From an uncultured Clostridia bacterium (GTDB lineage: Bacteria; Bacillota; Clostridia; Christensenellales; Borkfalkiaceae): a stretch of 13,324 nucleotides of DNA. Positions 5,986 to 12,523 of this stretch are shown here, piece after piece; positions within the stretch are counted from its first letter, which is position 1, and each line of letters starts with the position of its first letter. The notes beneath the pieces are model-generated. The model did not search any database. It was not told the origin of the DNA and worked only from the letters and a program-made list of their open reading frames with translations. Both the position numbers and the translations under genes were made by a program. The stretch covers positions 1 to 13,324 of the forward strand of contig CAKQKQ010000053.1 of the NCBI GenBank assembly GCA_934249265.1, read 5' to 3'.

Positions 5986-6891
5986 ATGAATGATAAATCA
6001 AGCATAACCGCTTTAATGTCTGCTTTCGGCAGAGCGTTTCATGCGGAAAACGAACAAAACCCGATATTTGCCGACACCATGGCAAAGCAACTTTTGACCG
6101 ACGAAGAGTATAATTTAATCGGCAATTACATTTTACAAGGCATCGATTTTTTCGCTCCCGATAAAAAAGGAAATTTTAAAAGCGAAAAAGACGAATTGCG
6201 TTATTTAGTGAATACTCAAATTGCGCCCACGCCGCTTGCTCGCTCGAGATTTTGCGAAGATAGTTTGAAAACGGCAATGCAAACGGGCACGACTCAATAC
6301 GTCATTTTGGGAGCGGGGTTGGATACTTTCGCTTTCAGAGAAACAAATTTTATGAAAAAATATAAAGTGTTTGAAGTTGACCACCCGCAAACGCAACTCG
6401 ACAAAATCAATAGAGTAAAGCGCGCGAAATTGGAAATACCCGAAAATCTTTTTTACGTGCCCGTTGATTTTTCAAAGGACGATTTAAAAAACGGGCTTAT
6501 AAGTGCGGGGTTTGACCCGAGACAAAAAACGTTTTTCTCTTGGCTTGGCGTCAGTTATTATTTGACCGAAGAAGAAATTGAAAAGACGCTTGACAATATA
6601 GCGTTTTTATCGGCGGACGGCAGCAGTTTGGTGTTCGATTATGCCGATGAAAATTTGTTTTCTTCAACGATGAAACGGGTGCAAAATATGGTTGCGATGG
6701 CGAAAGCCGGCGGAGAAGAAATGAAGTCGTGTTTTAGTTATGCAAAACTTGAAAAACTGTTGGAAAAACATAGGTTTTTGATTTATGAATTGATGACCGA
6801 GCAAGATATTCAAGAAAATTATTTTGCGGGGCGAGGCGAAGAATTGACTGCTTTTGAACATATAAATTACGTGACCGCAGTGCATAAATAA
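5986..6891 (+). CDS. SAM-dependent methyltransferase, TIGR00027/leucine carboxyl methyltransferase-like
   Basis: This is a class I methyltransferase of the COG3315 group, related to leucine carboxyl methyltransferases. The SAM-binding motif I VILGAGLDTFAFR is at 106-118, acidic motif II VFEVDHPQTQ at 128-137, PVDF at 159-162, and the FSWLGVSYYLTEEE segment at 184-197. The conserved RSRFCEDSL at 86-94 also fits the family. The 301-residue length is typical. The substrate is unknown; relatives occur in polyketide and other secondary pathways as well as in lone genes, and no biosynthetic cluster is seen here. AAGGAG (5975-5980) is 5 bases from the ATG. A terminator lies between it and the hydrolase operon, so co-expression would need readthrough or antitermination. 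Confidence 0.9.
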   Translation: MNDKSSITALMSAFGRAFHAENEQNPIFADTMAKQLLTDEEYNLIGNYILQGIDFFAPDKKGNFKSEKDELRYLVNTQIAPTPLARSRFCEDSLKTAMQTGTTQYVILGAGLDTFAFRETNFMKKYKVFEVDHPQTQLDKINRVKRAKLEIPENLFYVPVDFSKDDLKNGLISAGFDPRQKTFFSWLGVSYYLTEEEIEKTLDNIAFLSADGSSLVFDYADENLFSSTMKRVQNMVAMAKAGGEEMKSCFSYAKLEKLLEKHRFLIYELMTEQDIQENYFAGRGEELTAFEHINYVTAVHK

Positions 6892-6971
6892 ACGACGTGG
6901 GAAAATGACTTATTGGAATAGGTGATAATTGATTTTTAATTAACTGTACAATTTTAGAAAACAATATATAA

Positions 6972-6994
6972 AACCACTTGGTAAACAAGTGGTT
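6972..6994 (+). other. perfect hairpin in the 3' region of the methyltransferase gene
   Basis: AACCACTTG (6972-6980) and CAAGTGGTT (6986-6994) form a 9-bp stem with loop GTAAA. No T-tract follows, so it is not itself a terminator. It lies 14 bases before the terminator stem at 7009-7037 and may protect the mRNA end. Confidence 0.65.
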
Positions 6995-7008
6995 GAGATA
7001 AAAATTTA

Positions 7009-7044
7009 GGCGGGGTTGCATTAAATGCAACCCCGCCGTTTTTT
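7009..7044 (+). terminator. very strong terminator of the methyltransferase gene
   Basis: GGCGGGGTTGCAT (7009-7021) pairs perfectly over 13 bp with ATGCAACCCCGCC (7025-7037), followed by TTTTTT (7039-7044). On the - strand the same stem is followed by TAAATTTTTAT, so it could also stop leftward transcripts arriving from flotillin. Confidence 0.94.
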
Positions 7045-7357
7045 GCTGTGGTATTTTATTGCGATTATTAAATTTCGATAAAGTACATTAAATATATATT
7101 ACAAGAAGTAAATCTTTTGCCGTTCGGCAAAATCTTTCAAGTCCTCTCGGACTTATGCAAAAATATTATATTTTTGCACTTCTTGTTTAGACTAAAACAA
7201 AAACTTTATTAAACACGAGTTTATATTTTTTATATTATAACAATTGAGACATAAAGATTATGTACTTGCGCCGTAAAGTCGGCATTAAATCGCACTTATC
7301 GTATCGTTTATAATTAAACCGTGCTTATCGTTTAAAACTAATTAAACCGCGGTTAAA
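7045..7357. other. gene-free region downstream of flotillin
   Basis: There is no credible coding frame. It holds the branched hairpin element (7101-7186), an AT-rich stretch (7187-7260), and two imperfect direct repeats of about 26 bases beginning CTTATCG and ending ATTAAACCG (7295-7321 and 7324-7349). As the 3' region of the leftward flotillin transcript, it may act in termination or stability. Confidence 0.6.
7101..7186 (-). ncRNA. candidate structured element: closing stem with three hairpins
   Basis: ACAAGAAGT (7101-7109) and ACTTCTTGT (7178-7186) form a perfect 9-bp closing stem. Inside are three consecutive hairpins: TTTTGCC/GGCAAAA (7115-7121 with 7126-7132), AAGTCC/GGACTT (7139-7144 with 7149-7154), and TGCAAAAAT/ATTTTTGCA (7156-7164 with 7170-7178, able to zip further). 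All pairs are Watson-Crick, so strand is hard to fix. On the - strand the middle loop is GAGA, a GNRA tetraloop, which favours the flotillin strand. It could be an RNA element in the flotillin 3' region or a palindromic repeat element. It is not a tRNA. Confidence 0.5.
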
Positions 7358-8782
7358 TTATTGTTTGTTTTCCTCTTGAGCGGGAGTTTGAGTTTGCTCG
7401 GTAGCCGCTTTGGGGGCTACAAGGTCGGGCATTTTGAGTCCTGCCATTTCGTAAATGTCGTTGAGAGGGGGAAGCGATTTAAGCATACCCGAAACAAAGT
7501 TTGCAGTTGAAGTTTTGCCGTTTTCGCTTTGTCCGTTGCCGTCCCATACGGTGACTTTGTCGATTTTGATATTCTTGATAGCCTCCACTTGCGACGCGAC
7601 GATTTTTTCGAGTTTGTCGGTAATCATAAGTTGAGATGCAGCCTTGGGATCTCCGCCCGCCGATTGAACGATTTGTGCAAGACCTTCCGCTTGAGCGGTA
7701 AGTACCGCGCGCATACCTTTTGCTTGCGCTTCCATTTTTGCGTAAATTGCGTCGGCTTCACCTTGCGCTTTTTTTCTAATCATTTCAGCCTCGGCTTCGG
7801 CCTCGAGTTCTTTCTTCTTCTTTTCAATTTGAGTTTTGACGATGACGTCGGCTTCTTGAGTGGCTTGTTCTCTTTCCGCTCTCGCGATTTCGGCGGTTCT
7901 TTCCGCTCCGTAAGAGTCTTGAAGGGCTTTTGCGGCGTTGATTTTTTCGGACGAAACCGCTCTTTGAAGAGCCTCTGCCTCTTTTTGTCTCAATACCGAA
8001 GTAGAGTTGGCAATTTCGATTTTTGCCTCGTTTTCACCCTTGATAGCCTCAGAATCGGCTGCGGCAACCATGATACGTTGTTCTCTTTTTGCATTCGCTT
8101 CACCGATAGCACCGTTTCTGTCCGCCTCGGCAACCGAAATTTTTGCGTCGTTTATTGCTTTTGCCGCCGCTTCTTTACCGAGCGCGATTATGTAGCCCGA
8201 TTCGTCGGAAAGGTCGGTTACGTTTACGTTGATGAGTTTAAGACCGATTTTTTTAAGTTCGCTTTCAACGTTGCTCGACACAGCCGCAAGGAATTTGTCT
8301 CTGTCGGTGTTGATTTCCTCGATGTCCATCGTTGCGATTACGAGACGAAGTTGACCGAAGATGATGTCTTTTGCAAGTTCTTGAATTTGTTGAAGTTTTA
8401 AGCCGAGGAGTCTTTCAGCCGCATTTTGCATAACGCCTTGTTCGGTGGAAATACCTACGGTGAAAATCGACGGTACGTCGATACGAATGTTTTGCCTTGA
8501 AAGCGCGCTCTTTAAGTCAACCGAAATCGAAATGGGGGTAAGGTCGAGGAAAGAGTAGGCTTGAAGCAAAGGTACGATAAACGTTACGCCGCCGTGGATA
8601 CATTTTGCCGAACGAGCCGTGCCGTCGGAATTTTTGGAAACTTTACCGTAGACAACCATAATTTTGTCTGACGGGCATTTCTTAAAGCGGGTAGCAATGA
8701 TAAGGATAACCAAAACAAGAATTATTACGGCGGCAAAAATCGTGCCGATAACGCCGCCTGCATTTACAAGTAAATTGTTCAT
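7358..8782 (-). CDS. floT: flotillin (SPFH-domain membrane scaffold protein)
   Basis: Flotillin organises functional membrane microdomains in bacteria and affects membrane fluidity, secretion and signalling complexes. The 474-residue protein has an N-terminal membrane segment (about 11-31), an SPFH/band 7 domain (about 35-200, including RSAKCIHGGVTFIVPLLQ and the RQNIRIDVPSIFTVGI strand), and a long Glu-Ala-rich coiled coil (about 200-365) with typical repeats such as EAEAEAEMIRKKAQGEADAI. A flotillin C-terminal region follows (about 365-455), then a Gln/Thr/Glu-rich tail. The length and layout match B. subtilis FloT/YuaG. The ribosome binding site GGAGG (complement of 8787-8791) is 4 bases from the ATG. 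It follows the NfeD-like gene by 215 bases on the same strand, the yuaF-yuaG arrangement. Confidence 0.95.
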   Translation of the reverse strand: MNNLLVNAGGVIGTIFAAVIILVLVILIIATRFKKCPSDKIMVVYGKVSKNSDGTARSAKCIHGGVTFIVPLLQAYSFLDLTPISISVDLKSALSRQNIRIDVPSIFTVGISTEQGVMQNAAERLLGLKLQQIQELAKDIIFGQLRLVIATMDIEEINTDRDKFLAAVSSNVESELKKIGLKLINVNVTDLSDESGYIIALGKEAAAKAINDAKISVAEADRNGAIGEANAKREQRIMVAAADSEAIKGENEAKIEIANSTSVLRQKEAEALQRAVSSEKINAAKALQDSYGAERTAEIARAEREQATQEADVIVKTQIEKKKKELEAEAEAEMIRKKAQGEADAIYAKMEAQAKGMRAVLTAQAEGLAQIVQSAGGDPKAASQLMITDKLEKIVASQVEAIKNIKIDKVTVWDGNGQSENGKTSTANFVSGMLKSLPPLNDIYEMAGLKMPDLVAPKAATEQTQTPAQEENKQ

Positions 8783-8852
8783 ATAACCTCCGTAAAAATT
8801 TTTAAATTAATAAATAATGACGATTTAAAATCGTTGTTAAAAATGTTGTATC

Positions 8853-8950
8853 GTTGTGTTTTGTCGTTTCGCTCGCCGACTTGGCGAGGGTGAGTTTTTG
8901 TGTGAAATGTTGTGTTTTATTGTTCTGTTCGTCAACTTGGCGACGGACAG
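8853..8950 (-). repeat. two direct copies of a hairpin-forming 38-bp unit between nfeD and floT
   Basis: Units 8853-8890 and 8909-8946 align without gaps with 30 of 38 identical bases (period 56). GTTGTGTTTT and ACTTGGCGA are conserved in both. Copy 1 folds as CTCGCC/GGCGAG (8872-8877 with 8883-8888). Copy 2 folds in a shifted register as CTGTTCGTC/GACGGACAG (8925-8933 with 8942-8950, one G-T pair). No T-tract follows on the - strand, so these are intercistronic mRNA structures, not terminators. They may tune the NfeD:flotillin ratio. Confidence 0.65.
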
Positions 8951-8997
8951 ATAAAAGGGCGAAATGTCGGTTTTACGCAATACGTATGCTGTAAATC

Positions 8998-9594
8998 TTA
9001 CATGTTTTTGGTTACTACAAACGTATCGTCTATTATAGAGACTATTTTTACCATTGCGCCCGTCTTGATTTCTTCGGCGTCGTTTGTGATCGCGTTTGCT
9101 TCGATAAATCTTTCTTGAAGGGTAAGATTTATTTTGCCGCTGCCGCCGTTGTTTGCGGGAATGGTAAGGTAAACGTTGGCTATTTTACCGACTGCGTTAG
9201 AGTAGTTTATATTGCCTTCCGACTGAAGCGAAGTGAGCCACTTCATAATAAAAGCCATACCCACGAGCGCAGCCGTACCGCTTAAAAGCGATATTAAAAT
9301 TGCGGGGAGATTACCCAAATCGGACACGGCAAAACCTACCCAACCGCCGATTGCAAAAAACGACGAAAGCGTTTTTACAGTGAAGAGAGACAAGCCCACG
9401 TCGGAATCGAGCGTAAGTCCGTCTGCCGCTTCTTCAAAGCCGTCAACGTCGCCGTCGATGCCGTCGGCATCTAAATCTCCGTCGCTGCCGAAACCCACTA
9501 TCATCATTATTATTTGAATAAGTAAAAGCAGGGTCGAGGCGCATGCCACGCAAAAGAATATTTTTTGTAAAAGGCTTAAAGTAGACCACCACAT
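8998..9594 (-). CDS. NfeD-like membrane protein, flotillin partner (YuaF-type)
   Basis: NfeD family proteins act with flotillin/SPFH proteins in the cytoplasmic membrane. The 198 residues hold a first membrane segment (about 12-34), an acidic aspartate/glycine-rich loop (37-59), two further membrane segments (about 76-92 and 96-119), and a soluble C-terminal NfeD OB-fold-like domain (about 133-198, with VGKIANVYLTIP and GAMVKIVSIIDDTFVV). It lacks the ClpP-like protease domain of long NfeD proteins, so it is the short form like B. subtilis YuaF. The ribosome binding site AGGAGG (complement of 9602-9607) is 7-8 bases from the ATG. It lies 32 bases after the DUF1836 regulator and upstream of flotillin. 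The acidic loop contains a DxDxDG run that resembles a calcium-binding loop. Confidence 0.86.
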   Translation of the reverse strand: MWWSTLSLLQKIFFCVACASTLLLLIQIIMMIVGFGSDGDLDADGIDGDVDGFEEAADGLTLDSDVGLSLFTVKTLSSFFAIGGWVGFAVSDLGNLPAILISLLSGTAALVGMAFIMKWLTSLQSEGNINYSNAVGKIANVYLTIPANNGGSGKINLTLQERFIEANAITNDAEEIKTGAMVKIVSIIDDTFVVTKNM

Positions 9595-9626
9595 AGTTGT
9601 TTCCTCCTATATTATTTGCAACGATT

Positions 9627-10169
9627 TTATTCGCTGCAGTTTATTTTGTTTAAAAGATTATTGCCGCGATTAAGTATTTCGTCCGCAAGCACTCTGTAAC
9701 ATATAAACACGAGCGTGTTTTGCAGTCGTTCGAGAGAACAAGCGTCCATTTTAAATGAAGAAGTTACTTTTTCGCACAACGTTTCTACCGTAAAACGGTT
9801 GAAGTCGGGGCTGGATACCACGTCGCACACGTGAGCGTACAAAACAGATTCGCTGATGATATCGTCGCTTTTGCTGTCGGTATCGCCGTTTATGTATTTA
9901 AGCAAAGCCTTGATATCGTCGAGCGAGGTGGTGAAACGCAACATATTTATTATAAATATACGCGCAACTTGGTCGATATCGTACCTTTTGTTTATTGGTC
10001 GCGAAACAAAACCGCGCTGATACCAATTTTGTATGGTTGGTGTGCCGACGCCCGTAATTGCGTTTAATTGCGACATCGACAAACCTTTTTCGTCGGTAAA
10101 CAAACTTTCGAGATATTCTTTACCGCTTTTGTTTGTCATTTGTATCACCGTACCAGGATAACATTTCAT
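9627..10169 (-). CDS. DUF1836 helix-turn-helix protein, probable regulator of the flotillin operon
   Basis: This 180-residue protein has the DUF1836 layout (Pfam PF08876 as I recall it). A MerR-like HTH spans about 29-60 (LSMSQLNAITGVGTPTIQNW, then a wing-like RGFVSRPINKRYD), followed by helices with QVARIFIINMLR and the signature LLKYINGDTDSKSDDIISES at 89-108. A helical C-terminal part of unknown role follows (110-180). DUF1836 proteins are common in Firmicutes and their targets are mostly unknown. ATG 10169 has GAGGTG (complement of 10175-10180) 5 bases upstream; an in-frame Met11 with a weaker site is an alternative start. It is the first gene of an apparent DUF1836-nfeD-floT operon, whose promoter carries a palindrome it may bind. 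Confidence 0.87.
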   Translation of the reverse strand: MKCYPGTVIQMTNKSGKEYLESLFTDEKGLSMSQLNAITGVGTPTIQNWYQRGFVSRPINKRYDIDQVARIFIINMLRFTTSLDDIKALLKYINGDTDSKSDDIISESVLYAHVCDVVSSPDFNRFTVETLCEKVTSSFKMDACSLERLQNTLVFICYRVLADEILNRGNNLLNKINCSE

Positions 10170-10193
10170 ACTCTCACCTCTTTTAACGATTAC

Positions 10194-10222
10194 AGTATAT
10201 CACACATTCATAAGAATGTCAA
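10194..10222 (-). promoter_or_regulatory. sigma-A promoter with palindrome, DUF1836-nfeD-floT operon
   Basis: On the - strand, TTGACA (complement of 10217-10222) and TATACT (complement of 10194-10199) are separated by exactly 17 bases. The spacer contains the inverted repeat ACATTC-ATAA-GAATGT (10204-10219), which also touches the -35. This is a near-consensus promoter with an operator-like site, consistent with autoregulation by the first gene product. Confidence 0.82.
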
Positions 10223-10223
10223 C

Positions 10224-10648
10224 AGTTTTTATTAAAATTATTTGGGAATTAAGTTGAGATGAGTATGAGGCGTGTGGGAAATGGAGTTGGGAGTGAGGGA
10301 AGGGGAAGAAGATGGATGAAGAGGAAGAAAAGGTGTAAAATGGGGGGTAGTGAGTAGATATGGGGCGAGAATGGGGGAGAAATGGTGAAGAAAATGGAAG
10401 AAGAGAGAGGTGTAAGGGAGGAAAAGAAAGAAAAGTGGTAGAGTGAGAGATGGGGTGTGAGGGAGAGTGAAAAAAGAGGAATAGTGCGTGGACGAAAGAG
10501 GAGAAAGGAAGAGAGTGTGGAGAAAATGGAAAAAGAAAGAAAATAAAAATTAAAGGGAGTGAGGGAAGATTAAGAAAAGGAGGAAGATGGAGAGGAGTGT
10601 GAGTGTGGGGGTGAAGTTAAAATAAAAATTTTTAAATTGTGAGAATAA
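10224..10648. other. cytosine-depleted, purine-rich gene-free tract
   Basis: Only four cytosines occur on the + strand across 425 bases, and each is followed by G. Within 10261-10620, by hand count, there are 4 C and 51 T in 360 bases, so 85% purine. GGGGAG, GAAGAGG and GTGAGG-like words recur without a fixed period. There is no open frame of note and no hairpin, as expected with almost no C. It lies between the divergent DUF1836 operon and the deacetylase gene. The function, if any, is unknown. Confidence 0.75.
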
Positions 10649-10661
10649 CGACAAAAGTTAA

Positions 10662-10682
10662 GTCATAATTAATTAATATGAC
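10662..10682. promoter_or_regulatory. inverted repeat upstream of the deacetylase gene, possible operator
   Basis: GTCATA (10662-10667) and TATGAC (10677-10682) are perfect inverted arms around 9 AT-only bases. It lies about 175 bases before the deacetylase start in AT-rich DNA. A good -35-like TTGACA is at 10764-10769, but no matching -10 is found at 16-18 bases, so I cannot assign the promoter or its sigma factor. Confidence 0.3.
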
Positions 10683-10857
10683 AAAGTTTATTCGAGTTGA
10701 TATGAAGTAAAAAGGCGTACGATTAATATAAATAGAAACAATATTTTTTATGAAAGTATATATTTGACAAAGATTAAAAAAGCGATTTTCGTTTTCGACA
10801 AAAATCGTGGTAAATAGATAAAAGAACACAAATTTTTGACTTATAGGAGGTACTATA

Positions 10858-11643
10858 ATGAATTATGGTTTGGTAAGGAGGTTTTTTAAAAGCGGTAAAG
10901 GGATTGCGTTGTCCATTATTTCAGCCGTTGTGATTATCGCTATTTTGACGGCTATTTCTTCGGAAAACGTTTATGAGGTGCTTGCGGTGAAAAATAAAAA
11001 AGTTCCTATTTATTGCGTGCAGACGGAAGAAAAGAAAATTGCAATTTCTTTCGACTGCGCATGGGGAACGGAACACACCGACGACATTTTAAACGCTTGT
11101 GACGATTACGGCATAAAAGTTACGTTTTTCGCCGTTGAGTTTTGGGTGAAGAAAAACCCCGAATACGTCAAAAAGATAGTAAGCAAAGGTCACGAGATGG
11201 GCACGCATTCCTCGACGCACAGTTATATGTCAAAACTGTCTAAAGAAAAAATCAAACAAGAACTTGCTTCTTCAAAAAGCGCGATAGAAGAGATTACGGG
11301 CAAGGACGTAATTTTGTTCCGTCCGCCTTACGGAGATTACAACAACGCCTTAATCGAGTGCGCCGAAGAAGCGGGACTGTACACCATTCAATGGGACGTG
11401 GACAGTCTGGATTGGAAAGATTTATCTGCCAAAGACATTGCGTATAGAGTGATTAATAAGGTCGAAAACGGCTCGATTATTCTATGCCACAACAACGGTT
11501 TACATACAGCGGAAAGTTTGCCGATTATATTTGAGTTTTTAACCAACAAAGGCTATTCTTTTGTGCCTATAAGCGAACTCATTTATAAAGAAAATTACGT
11601 AATAGACCAAACCGGAAGGCAAAAGCCTGCAAAAAATGATTAA
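10858..11643 (+). CDS. pdaB: polysaccharide deacetylase, PdaB-like sporulation type
   Basis: This is a membrane-anchored NodB-domain deacetylase of 261 residues; family members remove N-acetyl groups from peptidoglycan-type sugars. A signal anchor lies at about 16-34. The NodB domain (about 57-240) shows IAISFDCAWG with Asp66, the metal-binding THSSTH (His117, His121), RPPYGDYN from 155, WDVDSLDW at 179-186 and ILCHNN with His211. As in other PdaB-like proteins, the second aspartate of the usual TFDDGP motif is replaced, here by Cys67. AGGAGG (10845-10850) is 7 bases from the ATG. In B. subtilis PdaB is needed for spore stability, so this suggests a sporulating lineage, but a vegetative role is possible. 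It is followed after 17 bases by the SSB-like gene. Confidence 0.88.
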   Translation: MNYGLVRRFFKSGKGIALSIISAVVIIAILTAISSENVYEVLAVKNKKVPIYCVQTEEKKIAISFDCAWGTEHTDDILNACDDYGIKVTFFAVEFWVKKNPEYVKKIVSKGHEMGTHSSTHSYMSKLSKEKIKQELASSKSAIEEITGKDVILFRPPYGDYNNALIECAEEAGLYTIQWDVDSLDWKDLSAKDIAYRVINKVENGSIILCHNNGLHTAESLPIIFEFLTNKGYSFVPISELIYKENYVIDQTGRQKPAKND

Positions 11644-11660
11644 AATAAGGGAGACACATC

Positions 11661-12368
11661 ATGGATTACTGCGAAAAACAAAACAACAAAGTGTACTTAA
11701 AAGGCGAAATTGTAAGCGAGGCTAAATATTCTCACGAAGTTTACGGCGAGGGATTTTACGAAATGTACGTTATGGTAAAAAGGTTGTCGGGTCAAGCCGA
11801 CGTTATTCCCGTGACGATTTCGGAAAGACTTATCGAAAAAAGCAACCTATCCGTAGGTGGCGAACTGTGCGCTTTGGGACAATTCAGAAGTTATAACAAG
11901 CCGGTTGACGGCAAAAGCAAACTTATGCTTACGGTTTTCGTGAGAGAGTTGCTTGAAGAAGATTATTGCAAAAACCCGAACAATATAGTGCTTTCGGGAT
12001 TTATATGTAAGCCGCCGATTTACAGAACTACGCCGTTTAACAGAGAAATTGCGGATATGTTGATTGCGGTAAACAGAGCGTACAATAAGTCGGACTATAT
12101 TCCGTGTATCGCTTGGGGACGAAACGCAAGATTTGTAAAAAACTTGAAAGTTGGTGATAAAGTAGCCGTTTCGGGTAGAATACAAAGCCGAGAATACCAA
12201 AAGAAAATACAGCCAAATGAAACAAAATTAATGACTGCATACGAAGTTTCGATAAATAAATTGTCTGCGCTTGACGGAGCGGTTTGCTATGACCTTGATT
12301 ACGAGTTTTTCGATAACGACAACGGTAAAAACTTGCAATTGCACGGTGGCGACGTCGCGTCTGTGTAG
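11661..12368 (+). CDS. two-OB-fold single-stranded DNA-binding protein
   Basis: This 235-residue protein has two SSB-like OB domains in tandem, about 9-98 and 107-203. The segment PPIYRTTPFNREIADMLIAV (118-137), followed by a YIPCIAWGRNAR-type strand, is the normal SSB core. The first domain (YLKGEIVSEAKYSHEVYGEGFY) is a diverged copy. This double-OB arrangement is known to me from clostridial proteins annotated as single-stranded DNA-binding protein. An acidic tail with YEFFDNDNGK is present, but the end is GGDVASV, not the DDDIPF-type tip that recruits partners in canonical SSB. AAGGGAG (11647-11653) is 7 bases from the ATG. It is co-transcribed with the deacetylase and probably accessory to a main ssb elsewhere. 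Confidence 0.87.
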   Translation: MDYCEKQNNKVYLKGEIVSEAKYSHEVYGEGFYEMYVMVKRLSGQADVIPVTISERLIEKSNLSVGGELCALGQFRSYNKPVDGKSKLMLTVFVRELLEEDYCKNPNNIVLSGFICKPPIYRTTPFNREIADMLIAVNRAYNKSDYIPCIAWGRNARFVKNLKVGDKVAVSGRIQSREYQKKIQPNETKLMTAYEVSINKLSALDGAVCYDLDYEFFDNDNGKNLQLHGGDVASV

Positions 12369-12383
12369 AAATTTAAGATAATA

Positions 12384-12429
12384 AAAAAGCCTATTTTATT
12401 GCATACGTATGTAGTAAAATAGGCTTTTT
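12384..12429. terminator. bidirectional terminator between convergent genes
   Basis: AAAAAGCCTATTTTA (12384-12398) and TAAAATAGGCTTTTT (12415-12429) form a perfect 15-bp stem with a 16-base loop that contains the palindrome CATACGTATG. The A-run on the left and T-run on the right allow it to act on both strands, ending the SSB transcript and the leftward SH3-like gene. Confidence 0.92.
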
Positions 12430-12461
12430 ATATTGTTTTTAAGTTGAAATTAAAGTTTGTT

Positions 12462-12515
12462 TATCGGCTATGGCGATTATTAAAACAAAGCGTTTAGTAA
12501 GGCAAAGAGCCGATA
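12462..12515 (-). other. long-range stem in the 3' region of the SH3-like gene
   Basis: TATCGGCT (12462-12469) and AGCCGATA (12508-12515) are perfect 8-base complements enclosing 38 bases, which hold a small AAAC/GTTT hairpin around 12484-12494. It begins 8 bases past the SH3-like gene's stop on the - strand. No T-tract follows, so it may be a stability element upstream of the true terminator. Confidence 0.45.
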
Positions 12516-12523
12516 GTTTTAAG

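Noticed and set aside
7101..7186. tRNA or hammerhead ribozyme
   Set aside because: Although branched, it lacks TTC-arm, anticodon-arm and acceptor features of a tRNA, and lacks the CTGATGA core of a hammerhead.
7529..8401. 290-residue open frame on the + strand opposite flotillin
   Set aside because: It is the antisense shadow of the flotillin coiled-coil region; the composition is odd (Phe/Arg/Cys-rich), there is no ribosome binding site and no family resemblance.
9233..9517. 94-residue frame on the + strand opposite nfeD
   Set aside because: The Ser/Pro/Lys-rich product mirrors the Asp/Gly-rich NfeD loop on the other strand; an antisense shadow.
10764..10792. sigma-A promoter for the deacetylase from TTGACA at 10764
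   Set aside because: No -10-like hexamer at 16-18 bases downstream; the sequence there is GATTTTCGTT-like.
10632..10829. 65-residue frame on the - strand upstream of the deacetylase
   Set aside because: Phe/Ile/Asn-rich product typical of translated AT-rich spacer; no supporting ribosome binding site and no recognisable domain.
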